A DNA stretch of 64,000 nt from Zingiber officinale (taxonomy: Eukaryota; Streptophyta; Magnoliopsida; Zingiberales; Zingiberaceae). The stretch covers positions 10,162,672 through 10,226,671 of the forward strand of contig NC_056001.1 in assembly GCF_018446385.1 (NCBI RefSeq). The letters are read 5' to 3'. Position 1 is the stretch's first letter; each line of letters starts with the position of its first letter. Under the pieces are notes generated by a model. The model made no database searches and was not told the origin of the DNA. It was given only the letters and a program-made list of their open reading frames with translations. Positions 1 through 10,612 of this stretch are shown in pieces. Position numbers and translations under genes: made by a program.

Positions 1-460
1 TTAAGTTTAAAATTTTTGAAATTAAGTTTAAAATTAAGTTTTTGAAATTAATTTTTAAGTTTAAAATTTTAAATTTTGAAATTAATTTTTAAGTTTAAAA
101 TTAAAATTTTTGAAATTAATTTTTAAGTTTTTAAGTTTAAAATTAAATTTTTGAAAATAATTTTTAAGTTTAAAATTAAATTTTTGAAAATAATTTTTAA
201 GTTAAAATTAAAATTTTGAAATTAATTTTTAAGTTTAAAATTAGAATTTTGAAATTAATTTTTAAGTTTAAAAGTTTAAAATTAAAATTTTGAAAATAAT
301 TTTTAAGTTTAAAATTAAATTTTTGAAAATAATTTTTAAGTTAAAATTAAAATTTTGAAATTAATTTTTAAGTTTAAAATTAGAATTTTGAAATTAATTT
401 TTAAGTTTAAAATTAAATTTTTGAAATTAATTTTTAAGTTTAAAATTAAATTAAGCCTTA
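1..460. repeat. AT-rich tandem repeat tail of Copia-like copy A
   Basis: Short, slightly varied units built from AAGTTTAAAATTAAA and TTTTTGAAATTAATTT repeat over the whole stretch, with no coding potential. The block lies on the pol side of the minus-strand gag and begins directly after a conserved noncoding block. The same order is seen in copy B, where the AT-rich part is over 4 kb. It is read as part of the internal region of the retroelement; its left limit is outside the window. Confidence 0.75.
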
Positions 461-469
461 TTCATCTCA

Positions 470-985
470 CCCGATCTATATTATCAATCAGGGAATCCTA
501 TGATTTTGTGAGATGAAATTGGTTTGATTACAGACTTTTGGTTTAACTTGTGTTAGATTCAGATTTAGTTTTGGTTTCCACAAATAGGCATTCTTCGGAT
601 AAACTTCTAAGCTTGGTGAGTCACAGGGACATCATTAGAAGTAACCAACCTTTCGAAGTTTTCCGAATAGTCCCATCCACGGAACTTAGTACTAAATCTT
701 GGTCTAACTGGTTAGGATTCGTTTAAGGGTAGCTTCGGTCAGTTCCACTTGGCCAAATGCACCAGATCGAAGCCATATCTTTCTAGACATGCGATGCCCA
801 AGCTTCCCTAACGTACTATCATCCAAGAACTTCACCAGTACCATGAGTCAAGTTAACCTCGGTCTCTTTTTAACTAATCCTGATTACCCTGTCGGGTTAG
901 TTTGTTTTGGGTTACCCTGTCGGGTATGTTAGTTTTGGAGCAGCTATTCTGGAGCCTCCCCCTGAATTATTGGCCATTAATTTAG
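470..985 (-). other. Conserved noncoding block downstream of gag (copy A)
   Basis: On the minus strand this roughly 500-bp block aligns by eye with 24480-24990 of copy B. Shared landmarks include a repeated ACCCGACAGGGTAA-like motif, GATGATAGTAC, TATGGCTTCGATCTGGTGCA and CACAAAATCATAGG. There is no reading frame of note. Conservation between two copies whose gag and LTRs have diverged suggests a cis-acting role, such as packaging or replication, but that is inference. Confidence 0.65.
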
Positions 986-2541
986 ATTTTGGGTTTGTGT
1001 CGATTCTTTTTATAGTTATAATCAACTTGGTGATAGTCTAAATTTTGTAGAGTTTTGAATTTTGATTTTAAGTTAAATTTATTTGTTAGTTTTTGATCTG
1101 ATTTATTCAAGTTTATATAATGTATTTTATCTTTAGGTATATAGAATTGATTAAGTCCTACTTGCGTGGTTAAGCACGCTTTCGGGACCCAAGCTTGTTT
1201 AGTTGCTTTGTGTTGGGTTAATAATGATTTAAAGGTTTTGTTTGATTTTGACTTGTATCCAAGTCCGGTTTTATTATAGCATGCCTTTTGGTTATTTAGA
1301 ATTAAATCTAAATTTTTAGATCTTGTTGTGAATTTTTCCAACAATTCTTTTAACTTATTAATTTCACTTTTTAATGATAAATTCTCCTCCTCAAGTGTTC
1401 GATCTTGAGTTGGATTCGAATTTTTTAATTGTTCCTTCAGGTTTTGATTTTCCTCAAGAAGCGATTTATTTTCATTTTCCAATTTAACTAATTTTTTATT
1501 TAAACACGAGATAATTCTAAAGAATTTATGATTTAAGTTTAGGTATACCTCTTCGGAACCTTCGGAAACGAGTGCGGACTCGTGGCTCGATTCGGGTTCG
1601 GACCCGTCTTCCGATTCCTCTGATTCGTCTTCCGTTTCAGCTTCGCGAGCCATCAGCGCGAGGTGACTTTGGTGCTTTTGCCTTTCTCCCTCTGATTCGT
1701 CTGAGGAGGAATCGTCCCATGTTGCTTTGAGGGCTTTCTTCTTTGTTGACTTTGATTTGTCAAGTTTCAATCTTGGGCATTCGTTCTTGTAGTGCCCCTT
1801 TTTGTTACATCCGAAACATGTGACATTTCTTGAGTCGGCTGGCGAACTGATCTTCTGAAGATCCTGTTTGCTGAAGTTTCTCTTTTTCCTGGTGAACATT
1901 TTCCTTACCAGGTTCACCAGGTGTTCTTCGTCTTCAGAGTCTTGATCGGAATCTTCTTCAGATTCGGGTTTGTTCTTCTTTTCTTTAGAGGAGTCTGCGA
2001 ATAAAGCTACACCTTTCTCGACCCCGGCGTTAGTTTGCTCATGAAGTTCTAATTCACAGAAGAGTTCATCCAATTTTAATTTAGATAAATTTTTTGAAAT
2101 TTTGTAGGCATCTACAATTGATGCCCACAAATTATTTCGCGGAAAAGCATTTAACGCGTACCTTATTAAGTCTCGGTTCTCCATTTGGTGTCCTATCGCG
2201 TGGAGACCGTTGAGGATATCTTTGACCCTCGCGTGGAGCTGACTTGCCGTTTCTCCTTCCTGCATTTTTATATTAAAAATTTTATTTAACAGCAAATCTC
2301 TTTTTGTTACCTTCGCGTCGCTTGTTCCTTCGTGCAGCTCGATCAGTTTATCCCAGAGCTCCTTAGCGTTTTCATGCGGTCCGACCCGGTTCAGTTCTTC
2401 TCGTGTTAGTCCGCAGTGTAGAGTGTTGATGGCTTTGTTTTCAATTGACGCCTTTTTCTTTAAATCATTTGTCCATTCTTCAGGGTCTATTATTTTCCCA
2501 GAGTTGTCTACTGGAATTTTATAAGCCTTTGTGACGCTCAT
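982..2541 (-). pseudogene. Copia-type gag (UBN2-like, CCHC zinc knuckle), fossil
   Basis: The longest open stretch encodes 519 residues. The N-terminal half has the gag-polypeptide (UBN2) pattern of Copia elements, including an AKELWDKLIELHEG-type block. An acidic Ser/Glu-rich stretch flanks a zinc knuckle beginning CFGCNKKGHYKNEC. A long coiled coil with Leu/Asn/Glu heptads follows. The product would form the nucleocapsid that packages element RNA. Protein similarity of the same family extends upstream to about 2656. It is part of a retroelement copy and appears broken at least once. Confidence 0.85.
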
Positions 2542-2852
2542 CTATTGGTCGTAGTCTGTCTTCATGTAGACCTCCATTCTTCTCTTCCAGTACGAAAAGT
2601 CATCCCCGTTGAATAGGGGAGGACGAACTGTGCTGAAGCCTTCTTGTTGAGACATCTTATCCTGCACACACTAAATTAACTGGAAAAAATCCCAAGACTT
2701 CGTCTTGGATTAGCAGTGCGGGAAAAAATAGAAACTCTAAGTGTAACGAAAAAAAATAAAATCTTCCAAAAAAGATAATAATATCAGTTTGGAATTAAAA
2801 AATATTTCACCCCTTGTCTGATTGGTGGTTGCACCAAATCAGAGCGGTACCT

Positions 2853-2864
2853 GCTCTGATACCA
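2853..2864 (-). other. Primer-binding site, initiator tRNA-Met, copy A
   Basis: The minus strand reads TGGTATCAGAGC, the classic plant Copia primer-binding site complementary to the 3' end of initiator tRNA-Met. It is two bases inside the LTR end at 2867. It fixes both the orientation of the element and the inner LTR border. Confidence 0.9.
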
Positions 2865-2866
2865 CT

Positions 2867-3940
2867 TGTAAGACCGTTGGATTCGATAGAGGGGGGGGGG
2901 GTGAATATCGATTCGAAAATATCGAGTATAAGCGCAGCGGAAAAGTAAATGAACACGATTGTTTTACTTCGTTCGAGACTGTGGCGACTCCTACTCGAAG
3001 GCCGTGGTCCTTGACCACTTCGTTGAGCAATCACTAGCAATTCGAATATAATTACAAAATGAATACAGAAATGCTAATGAAACAAAGTAATACAAGGAAA
3101 TTAAGAAAAGCGAAGAAGCACTTTGTGAGCTTTGTTAGCGTCGCGAGCGTGAAACAGGACCAGCGATCGAAAAGTTCTCGATTGATGATTGATTCGAAGC
3201 TCTGCACGGGGCTTCTTTTATATCTTGTCCGGCGCTGGATCCCTTCGGGCGCACGGAATGTGACGAGCTGCACAAACCATGATGCTCACGTGGCGACGAC
3301 TCGGTGGATGAAATTTGCCTTCGGGGCGCCCCAACTTCAGGCGCCCGGACCTCAGGGCCCCGGATCCTCCGGCGCCCGGACCCTCTTCTCCGAAAGTCCT
3401 TCTCCTGCAAGAAAAGGTTATTCCGAGGCAAAAGTACCCTGCAGCAAAGAGTGTTAGCACAGTTTTATAGATGAGCAAAGTATGACTTAGATTCCGTCTT
3501 TCCGAGACCGGAATCTAGTCACGATCTCGACTTAGATATCCGAAATGGATCTAAGCCGGATCGACGCCTAATGTTCCCTACCCGGGAACGCGTCCTCGCA
3601 GTCACTCCCCTCAGTGACTTACCTCACTTACCTGCCAGACGTCCGGTCAGCCCGTCGACCCATCTGGACTTCTCGCCAAGCGTCCGGTCAGCCCGTCGAC
3701 CCGCTTGGACTTCTCGCCAGCTATCCGGTCAGCCCGTCGACCTAGCTGGACTTCTCGCCAAGCGTCCGGTCAGCCCGTCGACCCGCTTGGACTTCTCGCC
3801 AGCTATCCGGTCAGCCCGTCGACCTAGCTGGACTTTTCCTGCACACTTGATAAAAGTGTCAGACAACAACAAACCTAACTTAACCTGATTTGTCATTCAT
3901 CAAAACCTGAGTTAGACCGTTAGTGCTAACCGCACCAACA
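2867..3940 (-). mobile_element. 5' LTR of Copia-like copy A
   Basis: On the minus strand the LTR opens TGTTGGTGCGGTTAGC at 3940 and closes CGGTCTTACA at 2867, giving 1,074 bp with TG...CA ends. It aligns with the copy B LTR (10613 to 22726 once the CACTA insert is ignored, about 1.09 kb). It contains a G homopolymer near the inner end and a GTCGAC-bearing minisatellite. It has no CACTA insert, so it serves as a paralogous empty site. Confidence 0.88.
3600..3840. repeat. LTR minisatellite, about 38-bp units with a GTCGAC core
   Basis: About six units share the core GGTCAGCCCGTCGACC followed by variants of TGGACTTCTCGCCA, with two alternating subtypes (AAGCGTCC and AGCTATCC). The inverse-oriented counterpart is at 10700-10945 in the copy B LTR, so the array belongs to the LTR family. 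Confidence 0.85.
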
Positions 3941-4315
3941 GAAAACACCTTGTTTTCCCTGCCACCAGTCGACTAGTACAACCACCAGTCGACTGGTCCT
4001 AAGTGAAATTCAACCGTTACAAGCCAACGGTAGGCTACCAGTCGATTGATGAAAACACTAATCGACTGTTACAGTACTGCTACACTAATCATCCATTACC
4101 AAGTCACACTTGGACTTACGTTGTCAAGACTACATGCTTGGATTTACACCGCTAAGACTCATCCTTGGACTTTCCTCCTTTGCTAAGATTATACTTGAAC
4201 TTTCCTTGTTGTACCTGTATCCTGCACACTCACAATGCATATCAAATATAATAATAAACCTAACTTAAACCTTTGCCCAAACATCAAAACCTAGGGTCAC
4301 TAGATTGCTCCAACA
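3941..4315 (-). mobile_element. Fragment of a different Copia LTR
   Basis: The minus strand starts TGTTGGAGCAATCTAG at 4315 and proceeds with low-complexity TTGGAC- and CTTGGA-type motifs until it abuts copy A at 3940. Around 3960-4055 it carries several ACCAGTCGACTGGT-like palindromes. The TG start and the abrupt junction with Gypsy pol at 4316 suggest the 5' part of an LTR. Only one end is present. Confidence 0.6.
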
Positions 4316-4329
4316 CATTCTGCTACAAC

Positions 4330-5156
4330 GTCATGTCGTTCAGACTAAAGAACGCTGGCGCCACCTACCAGAGGCTCATGAACAAGATGTTCCGATGACA
4401 GATTGGCCGAAATATAGAGGTATATGTCAACGACATATTAATAAAATCTCCAAGAGCTGTTGATCTTTGCACAGACATCAAGGAGACCTGTCAAACTCAG
4501 AGGGCTTATAGAATAAAGCTGAACCCGAACAAGTGTCTATTCAGTGCCAAGAGCGGTCGATTCTTGGGATACATCGTCACCGAGCGGGGGATCGAGGCGA
4601 ATCCTAGCAAGGTCAAGGCTCTGCAAGATATGCCACAGCCATGCAACTTGCAGGAAGCCTAACGGTTGACCGGGCGTATTACCGCTCTGTCTAGATTCAT
4701 ATCCAAATCATCCGACTGGAGCCTGCCATTCCTTAAGATGCTGCGGTGGGCGGCAAAATTCCAGTGGGATGCGGAGTGTGATCAGGCGTTTGAAGAGCTC
4801 AAAGATTATCTCAACTCCTTACCTATATTAGCTAAGTCGAGCGCAGGAGAGACGCTCTGGATCTATCTGTCATCCACCGAAAATGCGGTCGGCTCAGCAT
4901 TAGTTAAGAAGAATGGGCAAGAGCAACAACCTGTGTATTTTTTAAGTCATATATTGAAAGACGTTGAACCCCGCTACACTGGTATGGAAAAATTAGCTTA
5001 CGCTTTGATACTAGCCGCTCGGAGACTCCGTCGGTACTTCCTCTCTCATCCAATCATCGTGATAACTAACAATACCTTGGGAAGAGTCCTTCTCAATCCA
5101 GAAGCATCTAGTCGGCTGATCAAGTGGACAACTGAACTAAGTGAGTTCGACATCTA
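4330..5156 (+). pseudogene. Gypsy reverse transcriptase (C-terminal) and RNase H, fossil
   Basis: Translated similarity runs from the thumb region of reverse transcriptase into an RNase H-like stretch. The longest open segment, 4666-5157, carries family blocks such as AKFQWDAECDQAFEELK, QQPVYFLSHIL and RRLRRYF, the usual Gypsy RT/RNase H boundary pattern. It is part of a broken retroelement copy. Confidence 0.8.
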
Positions 5157-5229
5157 ATACCAACCCCAAACGGTGATAAAAGCTCAGACCTTGGATGATT
5201 TTGTCATAGAAATCTAGAATGATTAGATA

Positions 5230-5645
5230 GAAGCAACTTGGAGAATATATGTTGATGTCTCTTCCACCTAGCAAGGCAGCGGGATCGGCATCCTGCTCTT
5301 TTCCCCAAGGGAAGACCGAATGCAACTTTTAGTTTGGTTGGATTATCGCGCCACCAACAATGAGGCTGAGTATGAAGCCTTGATAGCCGGCTTGCAAGCA
5401 ACGAGGCATGTCGGAGTCACAAAGGTCCTCATTCACTCGGACTCCCAGTTGGGTTGGCCGCCCAACAGTTGTCGGGGGCGTTCAAGATTAACAGCCCGCA
5501 ACTCAAGTTATATGCAGAAACTTTCGAGAAGCTAAAGACAAATTTTCACGAAGTTACTATACAGAAGATTTCTCAATCGGATAATCAAGTAGCAGATGAA
5601 CTGGCTAAGTTAGCTAGTTCATTATCACCGGTCATGATCAGCTAG
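5230..5645 (+). pseudogene. Archaeal-type second RNase H of a Tat Gypsy element, fossil
   Basis: Blocks such as ATNNEAEYEALIAGL, VTKVLIHSDSQL and NQVADELAKLASSL match the additional RNase H (aRH) between RT-RNase H and integrase in Tat-lineage elements. In those elements it degrades the RNA strand of RNA/DNA hybrids. This is the main evidence for placing the remnant in Tat rather than in the chromoviruses. Broken. Confidence 0.75.
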
Positions 5646-5822
5646 TCGATCGAATAAGTTTCTTTGGTGGCGCATATTGACCGGAGGGAGGGAGTTGTCT
5701 TTCTGAGCAATTGGAGAACACCGTTAATCAAATTTCTCCGATCGGGAAGTACGCTGGCCAACCAGGAGGCGGCGCATCTATTAAAGAAGTGGGCTGGATG
5801 GTTCACCTTGGTCAGAGATTAG

Positions 5823-6945
5823 TTGTATAAAAGATCCTTCTCTAGGCATTTGCTCATGTGTGTTGGACCAGAGGACGCAATGTACATCTTGCAAGAAGTG
5901 CACCAAGGCTCCTGTGGAAGCCATCCAGGCGACCGTTCGCTAGCTCGAAAGATTCTCCTGGCCGGATACTTTTGGCTAACGCTTCAAGAGGATGCCACTC
6001 GGACCACAGCCACATGTCTGTCCTACCAAAAGTATCATAATACTTCGCACTGATCGACCAAAGAGATGAAGTTGTCCATGGTATCATGCCCATTCAACCA
6101 ATGGGGCATGGACATTGTGGAGTCATTTCCCATGGTGACAGGTCAGCGAAGGTTCCTATTCGTTACTGTGGACTACTTTTCAAAATGGGTGGAGGTTGAA
6201 TCCCTAGCAAAGATAAGTGAGTAGATGGTCATCAAGTTCATCTAGTAGAATATCCTCTGTCGGTTTGGCATCCCCTTCCGGCTTGTCTTGGATAAGGGGA
6301 GGCAGTTCGTGGGTCAGAAGCTTAGGGAGTGGTGCGAAGGCTATGACATCCAACATGCCTTCACCTCAGGCGCCTACCCCGAGAGCAACGGTCAGGCAGA
6401 GGTCATAAACCATAAACCGAGAGATCCTCTGAGGCTTACGAACTCGACTCAACCACGCAGGAGGTAGCTGGGTTGACGAGCTCTCAAGTGTCTTGTGGAC
6501 ACTTCGCACGACTCCAAAGGAGGTGACCGGTGTAACACCATTCCAGCTGGTGTACGGAGGAGAAGCGGTGGTTCCTATAGAAGTGGGAGTAGAATCCGAC
6601 CGAGTGTGACTCTACAACGAGAGAAATGGCGAGCGAAGATTAATGGAGCTCAACTTGGTGGATGAAGCACGGGATAAAGCAGTCGTGCGACTAACGGCTT
6701 ACCGACAGCAAATGAGGCTGAACTACAATAGGAGGGTGATCCCAAGATCCTTCCAGGTCGGTGATCTGGTGTGGAAGAAAATCAAGCAGGTCGGCGATGT
6801 CACCAAACTCGAGGCACCATGGGTGGGACCTTACAAGGTCGTACAGAAACTTCGCTCAGGGGCCTATTACTTGGAAGACGAAAATGAAAGATGACCCGAG
6901 CGACCATGGAGTGTGAATCATCTCCAATCCTACAGGCCTGGGTGA
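5823..6945 (+). pseudogene. Gypsy integrase, fossil
   Basis: An H2C2-type N-terminal zinc region (HQGSCGSHPGDRSLARKIL block) is followed by the core catalytic fold (QWGMDIVESFP, VDYFSKWVEVE blocks) and a C-terminal part (NRRVIPRSFQVGDLVWKK, GPYKVVQKL, YYLEDENE). The order is canonical for Gypsy pol. No chromodomain is seen, as expected for Tat. The copy is broken at several points. Confidence 0.8.
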
Positions 6946-7049
6946 GAGGTGCGTGAGCAAATATAAATGTACTTGTGTATATGCCTTCTGGATGCAGGAC
7001 CAACATGAATAAAAACCAAAGCTTGCTAGACTCTTGGGCCGACCAGGCC

Positions 7050-7565
7050 AAGTTAAAAGTCGAGCGACGACTATAAACCCCTATCTTTGTCAGCGGTTGA
7101 GCGGCAACCTTAAACCCCTGTCTTTGTCAGTGGTCGAGCGACGACCTTAAACCCCTATATTCGTCAGTGGTCGAGCGACGACCTTAAACCTTTGTCTTCG
7201 TTAGCGATTGAGCGGTGACCTTAAACCCCTGTCTTCGTCAGCGGTCGAGCGGCGACACTCGATCTTAAACCCCTGTCTTCATCAGCGGTCGAGCGGCGAC
7301 CTTAAATCCCTATCTTCGTCAGCGATCGAGTGGTGATCTTAAACCCTTATCTTTGTCAATGGTCGAGCGGCAACCTTAACCCCCTATCTTCATCAATAGT
7401 CGAGCGGTGACCTTAAACCCTTATCTTCATCAATAGTCGAGCGATGATCTTAAACCCCTGTCTTCGTCAGCGGTCGAGCAATGACCTTAAACCCCTATCT
7501 TCGTCAGCGGTCGAGTGACGACCTTAAACCCCTGTCTACGCTATAACGGTCAAGCGACGACCTTG
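7050..7565. repeat. 37-bp minisatellite, about 13 units, 3' of Gypsy pol
   Basis: The unit reads approximately GTCAGCGGTCGAGCGGC followed by GACCTTAAACCCCTGTCTTC. Starts at 7090 and 7127 give the 37-bp period. Units differ by several substitutions and one carries a short insertion near 7255. It lies between integrase and the 3' region, where Tat elements often carry variable tandem repeats. Confidence 0.85.
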
Positions 7566-7955
7566 AAAACAAAATGGATCGATCGGCTAAGTAGATAAGC
7601 CGTTGCCGATCGGAAGAAACACGAGGCCACACTTAGTTTACGCGACACTTGAAAAACGAGTCAAAAAATTAAAATACTAGAAGAATATAAAGGTTATCTA
7701 GACGGACAAACATTTAGTAAAACTTGAAAATTTTTTGCAGAGGTAGAACTCTCAACAGGCTCACTCAAGATAATCTAAGACATCATCAGGCAGTGACTCA
7801 GTCAGCTTGTCCCGACTAATAACCTTGCTTGATAGAGCAGCGAGGAGGTAGCCACCTTCCTTGAGTTAGCCGAACGTCCCTTCGATAGCCAGGTCGAACA
7901 GACGAAGTGCTTGATCGGCAACCTTGTCATTAAAATCATCCGAGCGGATGTAGGA

Positions 7956-8159
7956 TCACTTCATGAGCTCGAACCTACTTGACTTGGCCTCCTGATAAGT
8001 CTCTAAAGCCATTCGGGAGGCGTCTAACTCTGCCTTCAGTGACGCCAGCTCCTTATCTTTTGCAGTGAGTTGGTTTTTCGCAGCAGTCTGCTCGGCCAAC
8101 TGTCTGTCCCGCTCTACTTTCAGGGCAGCTTCAGCTTCCTTCAAATTCTGGGCTAACAC
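7956..8159 (-). other. Antisense coiled-coil ORF downstream of Gypsy pol, fossil
   Basis: A 67-residue minus-strand frame is rich in Ala, Glu, Lys and Leu with clear heptads (KEAEAALKVERDRQLAEQ, KDKELASLKAEL). It sits between the pol end and the next element. Some Tat-lineage elements, such as maize Grande, carry an antisense gene at this position. Placing this ORF in that category is inference from position and strand. It is part of a broken element. Confidence 0.45.
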
Positions 8160-8512
8160 CAGAAACTCTTTATTTTTGATCTCCAGATCTTCAATAGCCC
8201 GGAGTTTCCTAGTGTTGACCGAATAGATTTTGGATTCAAAGGTGTTGGCCTGTTTATTAAGCCAAGCTAATTGGTTGGCCTGTTCAGCGTTTTTTCGGTA
8301 GCTCTCGCAGGTTTGACTCTAGATTCAATTGGAATAAATTTTGGAATTCGATTACTGGTTTAGATCAATCTTATGAGCCTTCTAGAGCTAAAGCTTCACA
8401 TATGCAAAACCTCATCTTTATGTACTTACATCGAGTTATGAGTAAAACTATTTTTGGTAGAGGGGAAAGCGATGGAGTTGTTAAGAAAGTGAAACTTTAT
8501 GCTTTGTGAGCT

Positions 8513-8995
8513 ATGTTACATAAGGTTGATTTTGATTATGGTTTCCATTTTTTACAAACCTTGGTGAGAGCTGGGAAGACATCCTCAGGATCGATTGTTT
8601 TTGGTGGTTTGATTACTCAAGTAGCTATAAATTTGGGCTGTGATATAGATGAGCTAGAGATCATTCATGGCAATAACATGATCGATACTGATGCGTGTCT
8701 TGCTATGAAAATGATTTACCGAGATGAGAATGGTTTTGCTTTTCCTAGGAGGAATGGTTTTCCACTACCTCTTCCTTATCCCGAGCGGACTTCTGTTCGC
8801 AACCCTGCTAATTGGGTAATCACTGATGTAGATCCTAAGAATGTCCCTTCTTTATTCGAAAACACTGAGCCCCACCTTGAGCCCTCGTCATCTGGACACT
8901 CGCAGCCTTTCGGACATCTGAACCTGCTAGGCATTCTTTTGCCTTTGGTATGGGTCATTCTAGATTTGATTTTTCTTATTTTCACGCATCTCTAG
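8513..8995 (+). pseudogene. Athila ORF-1-like protein fragment, fossil
   Basis: A 160-residue open segment contains GSIVFGGLITQVAINLGCD and a Pro-rich tail (NGFPLPLPYPERTSVRNP). Related translated sequence continues upstream to about 8320. In Athila elements this ORF lies outside pol; its role is poorly known. It is part of a broken element copy. Confidence 0.5.
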
Positions 8996-9284
8996 ACTCA
9001 CTTCATGAGAAGCAAGAGGCCTAACGTATGATGTTGAAGGGTCGCTTTTCTTTATTAGATGATCAGTTTAGAGAGGTGCAAGATCATTTTCAGTTTACGA
9101 GGAATTTTCAAGATTAAGTGGCCGAGTTTGTTCAGGACTATGATATTGATCAAGCTAGGATGAGAAAATTCAGGCAGGGTATGAGTATTACTAGTCAATA
9201 AGTTAGTGTCCTCTATGAATATCATAAGTTCTTGAGTGAAACTCCGGGTTTCCCAACTTTTCCTATTAGTCGTTCATGTAGACC

Positions 9285-9365
9285 CCCACCTCCTCCACCA
9301 CCACCACCATATTGATTTCATCAGGACGATGAAAAGTTTAAGTCTGAGGGGGGGGGGGGGGGGTT
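9285..9365 (+). repeat. CCA/CCT microsatellite and long G homopolymer
   Basis: A run of CACCTCCTCCACCACCACC near 9288-9308 is followed at 9333-9362 by AAGTTTAAGTCTGAG and about 17 consecutive G. The second part resembles the polypurine tract at 10361-10376, so it may be a duplicated or decayed tract of the Athila-type element. Confidence 0.5.
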
Positions 9366-10360
9366 TGTTCAGGACGTGCATTTTTAGTTTTATGCATTTT
9401 ATTTGTTTTTGTCTTGTTTTACTTATGCTTGTTTGTTTTGCATTTCGTTTTTTGTCTTTTGAAGTATTTTGTGGCATTAATATTGAGAACATCAATCCTC
9501 ATTTATATTCTTACTTGTCTAAAAGCAAAATGGTTAGTACGTTTATATCTTAATTCATGATGTTGTAAATAATGCTAGTATGTTTAGTGTACCTCTTTTC
9601 TCTATCTTAAGTTGCATGATGTGAGCTAAGTATTCTATGGAAATAAGTTTGAGTTTTGGCTTAACCTTAAGGATCTTACTTACACTTTACTTAAGCTTGA
9701 ATAGTTGATATCATTAGAATAGTCATGATTCATCCTATTTGTTTAGTACTTGGTTTCCATGATGATTTCTCAAACTTCATTTTGGTTACTGGATGAGGAT
9801 CGAATCATGTAAGCTCATTTGGAAAAATCAAAATATCCCAACATTTGTGTAGTATATTTGTGTTTAAGTATTGCACCTTGCAATCACTTAGAAAAAATGA
9901 AATGAAAAAAAGAAGAGAAAGAAAAAATGATGATGATGAAAAAAAGGATATAAAAAATAGTTGTCGCGAGTGGAAACTAGCAAGTTACCCCTTTGAGATC
10001 GAGTTAGGTTACTGGGAAAATGAATGTTATGCTTCTCTTGATATCGAGCATGCCTTTGAGACCCTGGGTTGAGTGAGAAATATAAACCAAGTGTGTAGCA
10101 GGTAAGTGTCTATCACCGGAAACATTAGGAAATCAATTGGATGACAACTTGACTAGGATAAAGATTGAAACTTGAAAAGTTTGGGTCACTTATTTGCACT
10201 GTGTACAAAGAGACTTATGTTTAAACCATACTTGGGTTATTTCAATGATCATGCTCATCAATGAAACTTGTAGATAGAGTAAGGAAAGTGCATTAGGGAT
10301 TATGATGCATTATTGAGCATGTGAGTTTTGATTGTGGCATTTTGCTTGAGGACAAGTAAA

Positions 10361-10376
10361 AGTTTAAGTCTGGGGG
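10361..10376 (+). other. Polypurine tract of the Athila-type element
   Basis: AGTTTAAGTCTGGGGG directly precedes a TG that opens a probable 3' LTR at 10379. This motif is typical of plant Gypsy plus-strand priming sites and marks the internal/LTR border. Confidence 0.6.
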
Positions 10377-10612
10377 TCTGATGTGCGTAGATTTTATATA
10401 CTTGTTTAGCATGTTTTGACGCACATTCCTATATTTTATGCATGCTTTATCTATGTATTTTCATACCCCTTGCTTTACTTTTAACATATTTACTCTTCTT
10501 TGTTCGAAGATCTGCTCTTGTGCATTTTTTGTCTACAGGAGTCAAATTTGGAAAGGAAATGATGTTCGTGGCAAATTTGATCAACGAACGAAGGAAGTCA
10601 ACACCAGCCATG

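Larger units (their letters stand above)
1..3940 (-). mobile_element. Non-autonomous Copia-like LTR element, copy A (gag-bearing, no pol visible)
   Basis: Read on the minus strand the order is LTR (3940 to 2867), primer-binding site for initiator tRNA-Met (2864 to 2853), gag with a CCHC zinc knuckle (to 982), a noncoding block of about 500 bp shared with copy B (about 985 to 470), and AT-rich tandem repeat running out of the window. No protease, integrase, reverse transcriptase or RNase H is recognisable in the visible part. This matches the plant class called TR-GAG or large non-autonomous LTR elements. The 3' LTR is outside the window, so pairwise age cannot be judged. The copy looks broken, with at least one interruption in gag. 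Confidence 0.75.
4316..8310 (+). mobile_element. Tat-type Ty3/Gypsy retrotransposon remnant (pol to 3' region)
   Basis: In order this shows the C-terminal part of reverse transcriptase, RNase H, a second archaeal-type RNase H, the H2C2 zinc domain and core of integrase, an integrase C-terminal region ending near 6945, a 37-bp minisatellite, and an antisense coiled-coil ORF. The second RNase H is diagnostic of the Tat lineage (Tat, Retand, Ogre, Grande). Gag and protease are absent, cut off at the Copia LTR fragment. The copy is broken many times and is old. Confidence 0.8.
8320..10612 (+). mobile_element. Athila-type Gypsy remnant: ORF, noncoding 3' region and start of 3' LTR
   Basis: The left part encodes a protein resembling the ATHILA ORF-1 family of plants (FMYLHRVMSKTIFGRGESDG and IVFGGLITQVAINLGCDI blocks). 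About 1.4 kb of noncoding DNA follows, then a polypurine tract (10361-10376) and a probable 3' LTR start TGATGTGCGTAG at 10379. The LTR is cut by copy B at 10613. It is broken and old, and the rest is not found on the far side of copy B. Confidence 0.55.

Noticed and set aside
2807-3478. Several overlapping frames in the copy A LTR
   Set aside because: They lie in the LTR on both strands and include translated minisatellite or G-run sequence; no protein family is evident.
7050-7565. CRISPR-like array
   Set aside because: Units are contiguous and diverged without unique spacers, and the DNA is a plant retroelement.
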